Assembly: GCA_964542745.1 (NCBI GenBank)
Contig: CAZIVR010000041.1
Coordinates: 1-28,704, forward strand
DNA: 28,704 bases
Reading direction: 5' to 3'
From: DATKAB01 sp964542745
GTDB lineage: Bacteria; Eisenbacteria; RBG-16-71-46
This document shows positions 1-7,029 of the stretch, piece by piece. The position numbers and the translations under genes were made by a program. Every line of letters begins with the position of its first letter. Within the stretch, counting starts at the first letter, position 1. A model generated the notes under the pieces. The model saw only the letters and a list, made by a program, of their open reading frames with translations. It was not told where the DNA came from and ran no database searches.

Positions 1-635
1 ACACCGCCGCCCACACCCACTGCTTCGACGAGGCGGACCTGAGCGCCATCGTCGCCGCCCGCAAGGAGTGGGGGCCGAAGCTCGAGGCGCAGGGCGTCAA
101 GCTCACCTTCATGCCGTTCTTCATCAAGGCTGCGGTGCTCGCGCTCAAGGAGTTCCCGTGGATGAACGGCTCGGTCTCGCCGCAGGGCGACGCGATGATC
201 GTGAAGCGCTACTACAACATCGGGATCGCGGTCGGGCGTGACGAGAAGGGCCTGATCGTGCCCAACCTCAAGGACTGCGACCTCAAGAACCTGGCGCAGC
301 TCGCCGCCGAGGTGAACGACCTCGCGGCCCGCGCGCGCGCCGACCGGCTCAAGCCCGACGAGGTGGTGGGCGGCACCTTCAGCATCACCAACGCCGGCGT
401 GTTCGGCGCGATCAACTCGGCGCCGGTCATCAACGTGCCCGAGGTGGCGATCCTCGGCGTGCACAAGATCGTGGACCGCCCGGTGGTCCGCGACGGCCAG
501 ATCGTGGTGCGGCCGATGATGAACGCCGCGATCGGCTTCGACCACCGCGTCGTGGACGGCGAACTGGCGGTCAAGTACCTGCGCCGCTTCTGCGAGCTGC
601 TCGAGCGGCCCGAGCTGCTCTGGTTCTACGCCTAG
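1..635 (+). CDS. 2-oxoacid dehydrogenase E2 acyltransferase, C-terminal catalytic domain (5' end outside window)
   Basis: This is the 3' part of the dihydrolipoamide acyltransferase (E2) core of a pyruvate, 2-oxoglutarate or branched-chain 2-oxoacid dehydrogenase complex. The frame is open from base 3 and runs off the left edge, so the lipoyl and E1/E3-binding domains are not visible. The E2 catalytic signature DHRVVDG (His and Asp of HxxxDG) lies near the C-terminus. The GGTFSITNAGVFG stretch matches the conserved loop before the active site, and HTHCFDEADLS near the edge matches the usual start of the catalytic domain. The acyl group is transferred from lipoyl-lysine to CoA in the cytoplasm. 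lipB begins 7 bases after the stop, and lipA is in the same run, so the acceptor and the enzymes that lipoylate it appear co-transcribed. Which oxoacid is used cannot be told from this fragment. Confidence 0.93.
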   Translation, partial: TAAHTHCFDEADLSAIVAARKEWGPKLEAQGVKLTFMPFFIKAAVLALKEFPWMNGSVSPQGDAMIVKRYYNIGIAVGRDEKGLIVPNLKDCDLKNLAQLAAEVNDLAARARADRLKPDEVVGGTFSITNAGVFGAINSAPVINVPEVAILGVHKIVDRPVVRDGQIVVRPMMNAAIGFDHRVVDGELAVKYLRRFCELLERPELLWFYA

Positions 636-642
636 GAGCGTC

Positions 643-1446
643 ATGAGCGTCCTGAACGCCGCGCACCTCGGACCGACCGCCTATCGCGACGGCCTGCGCC
701 TGCAGGAGGCGCTGGTGGCCGCCGTGGCCGCCGCGCGCGGCGCGGAGCCCGCGACGCCCGACTGGCTGCTGTTCCCCGATCATCCCTCGGTGCTCACGGT
801 GGGGCGCTCGCCGAGCGCGGGGAACCTGCGCGTTCCCCGCGGGGAACTGGAGGCGCGCGGCATCGAGGTGTTCGAGGTGGCGCGCGGCGGCGACGTCACG
901 TGGCACGGGCCGGGGCAGCTCGTCGGCTACACGGTCTGCGACCTCGACCGGATGGGGCACGACCTGCACCGGTTCCTCCGCGAGATCGAGCAGGCGCTGC
1001 TCGACGCCCTGGAGGGCTGGGGGATCGCGGCGCGGCGGGTGACCGGCCGCACCGGGATCTGGGTCGGCGAGGAGAAGATCGCCTCGATCGGGGTCGCGGT
1101 GCGGCGCTGGGTCACCTACCACGGCTTCGCCCTCAATGTTCGCCCGGATCTCTCGCACTTCGAGCTCATCCATCCCTGCGGGCTGCGGGGCGTCCGGATG
1201 ACCTCGCTCGAGCGCCTGCTGGGCGCCGGCGCGCCGTCGCTCACCGAGGCCCGGCGGGCGACCTGCGAGACGCTGGCCCGCCGGCTGGGCTATGCTGGTG
1301 CCGCATGGAAACCGGCCGAAGCCGCATGGATGGCGGCCCGGACGGCACCCGGCGAACCGGGTGGAGTGCCCGGGGGCTCCCGGGCGGAACGGTCGCGCGA
1401 AGGCATTGCGGCGGTCGGGGGGGCGGCGCCCCCCGCGGCGGCCTGA
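643..1446 (+). CDS. lipB: Octanoyl-[acyl carrier protein]:protein N-octanoyltransferase LipB
   Basis: Transfers octanoyl from ACP to the lipoyl domains of E2 and GcvH, the first step of lipoate synthesis. The family signature RGGDVTWHGPGQ lies at residues 81-92. The catalytic lysine is in GEEKIASIGV (K145) and the acyl-accepting cysteine in HPCG (C179). A GGAG element 4-8 bases before the ATG supports the start. The catalytic core ends near residue 222. It is followed by about 45 residues rich in Ala, Gly, Pro and Arg that resemble no LipB segment, and the end of this tail overlaps a GC-rich hairpin (1416-1435). The tail could be a poorly constrained read-through to the next stop. Position between E2 and an Fe-S carrier, with lipA downstream, fits the assignment. 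Confidence 0.96.
   Translation: MSVLNAAHLGPTAYRDGLRLQEALVAAVAAARGAEPATPDWLLFPDHPSVLTVGRSPSAGNLRVPRGELEARGIEVFEVARGGDVTWHGPGQLVGYTVCDLDRMGHDLHRFLREIEQALLDALEGWGIAARRVTGRTGIWVGEEKIASIGVAVRRWVTYHGFALNVRPDLSHFELIHPCGLRGVRMTSLERLLGAGAPSLTEARRATCETLARRLGYAGAAWKPAEAAWMAARTAPGEPGGVPGGSRAERSREGIAAVGGAAPPAAA
1416..1435 (+). other. GC-rich hairpin at the lipB 3' end
   Basis: A 7-bp stem (1416-1422 with 1429-1435) closes on a 6-base loop, inside the last codons of lipB and about 47 bases before the next start. There is no following T-run, so it is unlikely to be a simple intrinsic terminator. It could act as an mRNA-stability or attenuating structure. The role is inferred only. Confidence 0.35.
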
Positions 1447-1481
1447 ACCGGCTCCGGCCGGGAACCCCAAGGAGAACGCAC

Positions 1482-1886
1482 GTGGTCACCGTTTCCGAAA
1501 TCGCGAGCCGCAAGCTGGGCGAGATCATCGCCTCCCAGTCCGAGAAGGTCTACGCCCTGCGCGTCCACGCCATGGCCGGCTGCTGCTCGGGACCCCAGTA
1601 CGGCATGTCGCTCGCCGGCGAGGCGATGCCGGGCGACTGGGAGGGCGAGTTCGGCGGCGTGCGCCTGATCGCGGATCCCGAGAGCCTCGCGTTGCTCGAG
1701 GGCGCGACCATCGACTACGTGGAGACGCCGCAGGCGAGCGGCTTCACGATCCGGAATCCCAAGGCGGTTCCCGCCGCCGGCGGCTGCGGCTGCGGCAGCG
1801 GGGAGGGACACGGCCACGCGCACGGCGGCGCGGCCGAGGCGGCGCAGGGAGGCGGTCACGGCGGCTGCGGCTGCGGAGGCCACTGA
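1482..1886 (+). CDS. A-type iron-sulfur carrier (HesB/IscA/ErpA family) with metal-ligand-rich tail
   Basis: A 134-residue protein of the HesB/IscA family, which holds or delivers Fe-S clusters to apo-enzymes. The GTG start is chosen because a strong AAGGAG lies 7 bases upstream (1469-1474) and MVTVSEIASRKL aligns with the family N-terminus. The conserved first cysteine is in GCCSGPQYG (C35, with an extra C34 beside it). The paired cysteines are in GGCGCGS (C102 and C104). The family normally ends soon after this pair. Here about 28 residues follow that are Gly/His rich (H110, H112, H114, H126, H134) and end in a second CGC pair (C129, C131). The neighbours LipA and NadA both need 4Fe-4S clusters and are likely clients. 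Which A-type subgroup it belongs to (IscA, SufA, ErpA) cannot be decided by eye. Confidence 0.88.
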   Translation: MVTVSEIASRKLGEIIASQSEKVYALRVHAMAGCCSGPQYGMSLAGEAMPGDWEGEFGGVRLIADPESLALLEGATIDYVETPQASGFTIRNPKAVPAAGGCGCGSGEGHGHAHGGAAEAAQGGGHGGCGCGGH

Positions 1887-1892
1887 CGCTCC

Positions 1893-2321
1893 ATGGCCCT
1901 CCACATCACCCTGTTCAGCGCCGAGGAGGCGACCGAGCTGGCGCGGAAGCTCCGTCCGGAGCTGGACCGGCTGGCGAAGCTGAAGGCCGAGCTGGACCAG
2001 CTCGAGGTCCAGAGCGGCGTGCTGCGGCTCACGGTGTCGGCGGGCGGCTCCTCGAAGAGCCCGGAGGCCCGCGAGCTGCGCGAAACCCAGGCCCTGCGCG
2101 CGCGCATCGCCGGGGAGATCGCCGCGGGCGTCGAGGCCATTCACCGGCACGGCTGCCTGCTCAAGGACCTGGAGCGCGGCCTGCTCGACTTCTACGCCCT
2201 CTCGGGGGACCGGCTGGTGTTCCTGTGCTGGCGGAAGGACGAGCCCGAGGTCTCCCACTGGCATTCCCTCGAGTCCGGCTTCGCCGGCCGCCAGCCGCTC
2301 GACACCAGCGAGCTGGAGTAG
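1893..2321 (+). CDS. DUF2203 family protein
   Basis: A 142-residue soluble protein. It begins with a helical, charged segment that reads like a short coiled coil (residues 10-45). It ends with the block LLKDLERGLLDFYAL...LVFLCWRKDEPEVSHWH...GFAGRQPL, which is the hallmark of the DUF2203 family. No biochemical function is established for that family to my knowledge. The gene sits 6 bases after the Fe-S carrier and 4 bases before nadA, so it is almost certainly co-transcribed. A role in Fe-S or lipoate metabolism is only guilt by association. No signal peptide or membrane segment is seen. Confidence 0.85.
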   Translation: MALHITLFSAEEATELARKLRPELDRLAKLKAELDQLEVQSGVLRLTVSAGGSSKSPEARELRETQALRARIAGEIAAGVEAIHRHGCLLKDLERGLLDFYALSGDRLVFLCWRKDEPEVSHWHSLESGFAGRQPLDTSELE

Positions 2322-2325
2322 CGGC

Positions 2326-3477
2326 GTGACGACGATCACGCTTCCGAGCGCCCCGGGCGCGCGCCCGTTCTCCGACTACGCCGCCCTCCCGGCCGAAGAG
2401 ATCCGCGCGCGCACCTGGGCCGCGAAGCGCGCGCTCGGCGAACGGGCCGTGATCCTCGGGCACCACTACCAGCGCGAGAGCATCATCGAGTTCGCCGACC
2501 TGCGCGGGGATTCGCTCCGGCTGTCGCAGCTCGCGGCGGCCGAAGAGCGCGCCGAGTTCATCGTGTTCTGCGGCGTCCACTTCATGGCCGAGTCGGCCGA
2601 CGTGCTGCGCCGGCCCCACCAGACCGTGATCCTCCCCGACCTGAAGGCCGGCTGCTCGATGGCCGACATGGCCGACCTCGAGCACGTCGAGGAGGCCTGG
2701 GAACGCCTCACCGCCGCCCACGGCGACACGATCGTGCCGGTGACCTACATGAACTCGACCGCCGCGCTCAAGGCCTTCTGCGGCCGCCACGGCGGCGTGG
2801 TCTGCACCTCGAGCAACGCCCGGGCGGTGCTGGAGTGGGCGTGGGCCCGGAAGGAGCGGGTGCTGTTCTTCCCCGACCAGCACCTGGGCCGCAACACGGC
2901 CTTCGCGATGGGCGTGCCCCTCGAGCGGATGGCGGAGTGGGAGTTCCGCGCGCCGGACCTGGAGCGCGTGAACGCCCGCGCGCTGGCGCCGGAGACCCGG
3001 CTGGTGCTGTGGCGCGGCTGGTGCTCGGTGCACACCAAGTTCCACCCGAAGCAGATCGAGGACGCGCGCGCGGCCGACCCGGCGGTGAAGGTGCTGGTGC
3101 ACCCGGAATGCCCCTTCGAGGTGGTGCGCGCGGCCGACCTCTCCGGCTCGACCGAGTTCATCATCCGGCAGGTCGAGGCCGCGCCCCCCGGCACCCATTG
3201 GGCGATCGGGACCGAGATCAACCTCGTTCACCGGCTCGCGCTCGAGCACCCGGAGCAGGACATCCACTCGCTCCAGAAGAACGTGTGCCCGTGCGCCACC
3301 ATGAACCGCATCGATCCCGCGCACCTGCTGTGGGCGCTCGAGAACCTGGCCGAGGGCCACGTGGTGAACCCGATCCGGGTCCCCGCCGACGATCGCGAGC
3401 AGGCGCGGCGGGCGCTCGACCGCATGCTGGCGCTGAAGGGCGACGGCGCGGGCGCGGCCGCGATGGCGAAGGACTGA
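2326..3477 (+). CDS. nadA: Quinolinate synthase NadA
   Basis: Condenses iminoaspartate with dihydroxyacetone phosphate to quinolinate, a step of de novo NAD synthesis. It is a 4Fe-4S enzyme. The 383-residue product shows the NadA landmarks in order: VILGHHYQR (residues 42-50), LPDLKAGCSMADMA with cluster ligand C110, YMNSTAALKA (141-150), CTSSNA (160-165), RGWCSVHTKFHP with C233, HPECPFEVV (259-267) and NVCPCATMN with C321 or C323 as the third ligand. The start is GTG, 4 bases after the upstream stop. No nadB or nadC is in the window. Co-location with an Fe-S carrier and LipA suggests grouping by cofactor need rather than by pathway. An N-terminal stretch of about 12 residues is less typical. 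Confidence 0.96.
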   Translation: MTTITLPSAPGARPFSDYAALPAEEIRARTWAAKRALGERAVILGHHYQRESIIEFADLRGDSLRLSQLAAAEERAEFIVFCGVHFMAESADVLRRPHQTVILPDLKAGCSMADMADLEHVEEAWERLTAAHGDTIVPVTYMNSTAALKAFCGRHGGVVCTSSNARAVLEWAWARKERVLFFPDQHLGRNTAFAMGVPLERMAEWEFRAPDLERVNARALAPETRLVLWRGWCSVHTKFHPKQIEDARAADPAVKVLVHPECPFEVVRAADLSGSTEFIIRQVEAAPPGTHWAIGTEINLVHRLALEHPEQDIHSLQKNVCPCATMNRIDPAHLLWALENLAEGHVVNPIRVPADDREQARRALDRMLALKGDGAGAAAMAKD

Positions 3478-3479
3478 CG

Positions 3480-4559
3480 ATGAGCGACGAGCTGCCGATC
3501 CTCCCCGACGACGCGCCGGACGGCGCGCTTCCGATCCTCGAGGCCGCGGTTCCCGGGGCCTCCGAGGTGCGCGTGCTCGGCGCGCCCCGCCCGGCGGTCC
3601 CCGAGCGCGTGCCGCTCAAGCCGCGCTTCGGCGGCTGCGCGAGCGGCGCGGGCGTGGGGCTCGGCGCCGAGCCGGGCGGGTTCCGGCGCCTGCCGCCGTG
3701 GCTCAAGGTGAAGCTCCCGGGGAGCGGCGAATACGCGGGCACCAAGGCCCTGCTGCGCGAGAAGGGGCTGTTCACCGTGTGCGAGGAGGCGCGCTGCCCC
3801 AACCTCGGCCACTGCTGGGAGCGCGGCACCGCCACGATCATGATCCTCGGCGAGCTGTGCACGCGGCGCTGCGGATTCTGCGCCGTGTCGCCCGGGCGGC
3901 CCAACGGTTTCGTGGACTGGGACGAGCCGCGCCGGGTGGGCGAGGCCGTGGCCGGCATGGGCCTGCGCCACACCGTGATCACCTCGGTGGCACGCGACGA
4001 CCTCTCGGACGGCGGCAGCACCATCTTCGCCGCGGTGATCCGCGAGATCCGCAAGCGCTCCGCCACCGTGATCGAGGTGCTGGTGCCCGACTTCCGCGGC
4101 AACGAGGAGGACCTCGCGCGCGTGATCGAGGCGCGGCCCGAGGTGATCAACCACAACCTCGAGACCGTGGAGCGCCTGCACCCGGTGGTGCGCCCGAGCG
4201 CGCGCTACGACCGCTCCCTCGAACTGCTGCGCCGCGTGAAGCGGAGCGGGGCCGGGATCCAGAGCAAGTCCGGACTCATGCTCGGCCTCGGCGAGAAGGA
4301 CGACGAGGTGACGCGCGCGCTCGAGGACCTCGTGGCCCACGGCTGCGACTTGCTCACCATCGGCCAGTACCTGCGGCCGAGCCCCAATCACCTGCCCGTG
4401 ATCGAGTACGTGCACCCCGACAAGTTCGCGGAGTGGGGGGAGAAGGCGAAGGCGCTCGGCTTCGCGAGCGTGGCCAGCGGCCCGCTGGTGCGCTCGAGCT
4501 TCCACGCCGACGAGCTGGCCGGCACCGTGAAGCGCGGGGAGACGAGCAAGGCGGGCTGA
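3480..4559 (+). CDS. lipA: Lipoyl synthase LipA (radical SAM)
   Basis: Inserts two sulfurs into protein-bound octanoyl groups to form lipoyl. The ATG follows the nadA stop by two bases. The auxiliary-cluster cysteines are CEEARCPNLGHC (C101, C106, C112). The radical-SAM CxxxCxxC is CTRRCGFC (C127, C131, C134). The C-terminal RSSFHA (R338-S339-S340) supplies the conserved serine. The 359-residue length exceeds most LipA proteins because of about 70 extra N-terminal residues, acidic then Pro/Gly rich, before RRLPPWLKVKLP, where homology begins. An internal start near residue 70 is possible, but the upstream frame is contiguous and the start is tightly coupled to nadA. LipB and an E2 acceptor in the same run complete the lipoylation pathway. 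Confidence 0.96.
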   Translation: MSDELPILPDDAPDGALPILEAAVPGASEVRVLGAPRPAVPERVPLKPRFGGCASGAGVGLGAEPGGFRRLPPWLKVKLPGSGEYAGTKALLREKGLFTVCEEARCPNLGHCWERGTATIMILGELCTRRCGFCAVSPGRPNGFVDWDEPRRVGEAVAGMGLRHTVITSVARDDLSDGGSTIFAAVIREIRKRSATVIEVLVPDFRGNEEDLARVIEARPEVINHNLETVERLHPVVRPSARYDRSLELLRRVKRSGAGIQSKSGLMLGLGEKDDEVTRALEDLVAHGCDLLTIGQYLRPSPNHLPVIEYVHPDKFAEWGEKAKALGFASVASGPLVRSSFHADELAGTVKRGETSKAG

Positions 4560-4562
4560 GCC

Positions 4563-4780
4563 GAGGCCCTCCACCGGCGGGGGCAAGGCCCCTCGACCGG
4601 CCGGGGCGGGACGTGGCGCAGGGGCACGCTCGCCTCCGCGTCCCGCTCCGGCTCGCTCTTCCTCGCCGTGCTCCGCCATCCTGGCTGCGCACGGCTCCGG
4701 GCGGCCTCCTGCGCCACGTCCCGCCCCGGCCGATCGATGGCCTCGCCCCGGCCGCTCGGTGGCCTCGCCCCGGCCGCTCG
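4563..4780 (+). repeat. Composite inverted and tandem repeat between convergent transcription units
   Basis: Between the lipA stop and the stop of the minus-strand peptidase lies a structured 220-base block. Arms 4599-4622 and 4708-4731 are exact 24-base reverse complements. Inside the loop, 4665-4671 pairs exactly with 4689-4695. Right of the outer arm, a 21-base unit occurs exactly twice (4738-4758 and 4760-4780), and the right outer arm is a diverged third copy. Left of 4599, similar units appear in the opposite orientation. The whole block can fold as an extended cruciform or RNA hairpin. Its position between two convergent genes suits a bidirectional terminator or a REP/BIME-like intergenic element. 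No open frame of interest was seen in it. Confidence 0.75.
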
Positions 4781-4784
4781 CGGG

Positions 4785-6833
4785 CTAGTTGACCTCCTGG
4801 TTCAGCCAGGCCCGGTACGCCTCCTCGTTGAAGGGGCGTCCCAGGAAGTCCTCGACCAGCTTGGCGGCGGGCTTGGAGCCGCCCGGCGCGAGGATCGCCT
4901 CGCGGTACCGCGCCGCGATCTTCGGGTTGAAGAGGTCGGCGCGGTCGAACTGCGCGAACAGGTCCTTCGCGATCACCAGCGACCACATGTAGGTGTAGTA
5001 GACCGCCGAGTACCCGTCGAGGTGGCCGAAGGCGCACTGGAAGTGCGAGCCCTCCACGAACGGGTAGGGCAGGTACTTGTTCTGCAGGTCGCGCACGATC
5101 GCCGTGGTGTTGACCTGCGCCGGGTCGCGGTCGTAGTAGCTCAGCGAGGTGCGCGCCAGCATCATCTGGCGGCGGACGCCGAGGGCCTTGCCGAACTCGT
5201 TGGCCCGCACCATCTTGCGCACCAGCTCCGCGGGCACCGGCTCGCCGGTCTGGTGGTGCTTGCCGAAGGTCGCGAGCACGTAGGGCTCCTGCAGCCACTC
5301 CTCGAGCATCTGCGAGGGCGCCTCCACGAAGTCGCGCTCGGTGCGCACGCCGCTCACGCCCACCCACCGGTGGTTGCCGGCGAACATCGCGTGGAGCAGG
5401 TGGCCGAACTCGTGGAAGAAGGTCTCGACCTGGTCCTGCTCCATGAGGCCCGGGTCGCCTTCGATCCCGCCCGGCATGTTGCACACCAGCGCCGACTCGG
5501 GGATCTGCCGGCCCCGCACGCCGGAGCGGATCCGGAAGTGGGCGGCGTGCTGGTACTTGTTGGGGCGCGGGTGCATGTCGAGGTAGAAGCGGCCCACCAC
5601 CTGGCCCTTCTCGACCAGCTCGTAGCACTCCACCGACGGATGCCACACCGGCGCGTCCGCGACCCTGCGGAACGACACCCCGAACAGGCGGCCCGAAATG
5701 TCGAACACGCCCTGCTTCACGCGGTCGTACGCGAAGTACGGGCGCAGCACCTGCGGGTCGAAGTCGTAGTCCGACTTCTTCACGACCTGCGTCCAGTAGA
5801 GGTTCTCCCACAGCGTGATCCCGGAGGCGCCGGGAACGTCGCGCTGCTTGCGCCGCAGGATCTGCTCGTACTCGCGCTTCGCGCCCGGGCCCGAGGCCTC
5901 GACGATCCGGTCGATGAAGTCCGAGGCGTTCTTGGCGCTCCCCACCATCTTGTCGGCCGTGATGTAGTCGGCCCAGGTGTCGAAGCCAAGCAGGCGCGCG
6001 AGCCGGTGGCGCTTGGCGAGCATGCTGTCCAGCACCGCCATGTTCTTCGGGTAGCCGCGGTTCACGTACTCCATGTAGAGCCGCTTCCGCAGGTCCTCGT
6101 TCTTCGCGTAGTCGAAGACCGGGAACGCGTCCGGGTACTCGACCGTGATCTTGATCAGCCCGTCGGCGCCCGGCTTCTTGCGCGCCACGTAGTCGGCGGG
6201 CAGCCCGTCGAGCTCGCCCGCGTCCTTCACGGTCACGAATCGGGCGTCGGCGCGGATGTTCTTCGAGAACGCCTGCCCGATCTCGACCAGTTCCTTGCGC
6301 AGCTGCGTGACTTGCTTGCGGGTTTCCTCGTCGCGGTCCACGCCGTTCAGGCGATAGTCGCGGAGCTGGCGGGTCACGTAGTGGCGGGTCTCGTCGTCGG
6401 CGCCGTTCAGATCCATCGCGGCGATCGCGTCGTAGAGGCCGCGGTGCAGGCTCAGCTCGGTGAAGTACGCGCTCACCCGCCGGCTCGCCGCCTCGGCCGC
6501 GGCGCGCAGCGCCGAGTCGGGGTGGGTCTGCTCGACGAGCCCGGAGAGCGCGCTCGCCGCGTCCATCTCGAGGTAGGCGTCGTCGAGGGTCTGCAGCGTG
6601 TTGTCCACCGTGCGCTTGCCCTTCACCTCCAGCACTTTCGCCACCAGGGTCCGGGCCTTCGCGATCCGGTCGTCCACCTGCTTCGCCACCTGCTCGGCCG
6701 AAGGATGGCCCGTCCACACCGGGGGCTGGACCGGGGTCTTCATTTCCCGGGCGAGGGCCGGGGAGGTCGCGAACGACGGGGCGAGCGCCGCGAGGACGAT
6801 GAGCGCGGTGGCCGCGGATACGCGAGAATTCAT
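4785..6833 (-). CDS. Exported M3 family oligopeptidase (zinc metallopeptidase), copy 1
   Basis: A 682-residue M3 peptidase related to thimet oligopeptidase/Dcp, which cuts short peptides. The zinc motif HEFGH is at residues 474-478 and the third ligand is in FVEAPSQ (E504). The ATG at 6833 is preferred over an upstream in-frame start at 6875 because a GGAGG precedes it and the product then begins with a basic-hydrophobic signal peptide (MNSR, then a hydrophobic run, then a cleavage-like SPALA near residue 28). Export to the periplasm is therefore likely, which is unusual for classic cytoplasmic M3 enzymes. No lipobox cysteine is seen. The closest relative in the window is the paralogue at 7972-10050, with shared blocks WADYITADKM, SDYDFD, VETFFHEFGHLLH and EAPSQMLEEW. 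Confidence 0.93.
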   Translation of the reverse strand: MNSRVSAATALIVLAALAPSFATSPALAREMKTPVQPPVWTGHPSAEQVAKQVDDRIAKARTLVAKVLEVKGKRTVDNTLQTLDDAYLEMDAASALSGLVEQTHPDSALRAAAEAASRRVSAYFTELSLHRGLYDAIAAMDLNGADDETRHYVTRQLRDYRLNGVDRDEETRKQVTQLRKELVEIGQAFSKNIRADARFVTVKDAGELDGLPADYVARKKPGADGLIKITVEYPDAFPVFDYAKNEDLRKRLYMEYVNRGYPKNMAVLDSMLAKRHRLARLLGFDTWADYITADKMVGSAKNASDFIDRIVEASGPGAKREYEQILRRKQRDVPGASGITLWENLYWTQVVKKSDYDFDPQVLRPYFAYDRVKQGVFDISGRLFGVSFRRVADAPVWHPSVECYELVEKGQVVGRFYLDMHPRPNKYQHAAHFRIRSGVRGRQIPESALVCNMPGGIEGDPGLMEQDQVETFFHEFGHLLHAMFAGNHRWVGVSGVRTERDFVEAPSQMLEEWLQEPYVLATFGKHHQTGEPVPAELVRKMVRANEFGKALGVRRQMMLARTSLSYYDRDPAQVNTTAIVRDLQNKYLPYPFVEGSHFQCAFGHLDGYSAVYYTYMWSLVIAKDLFAQFDRADLFNPKIAARYREAILAPGGSKPAAKLVEDFLGRPFNEEAYRAWLNQEVN

Positions 6834-7029
6834 CGGGGACCTCCGGGGATTCTGGAGCGGGGTGAGCCGGGGCATCCTAGGTCATCCCGCGGGGCTTGTC
6901 GGCAAGATTCGCTCCCCGGCTGGGACGAGCGCGGCGAGCGGGCGGCCGAGCGCCGGGGCGGGCGCGCGAATCGCGTGTTCGATCATCCGGGAGCGGGCCC
7001 GGAAGGCCCCCCCCGCGCCGTGCGTCTCG

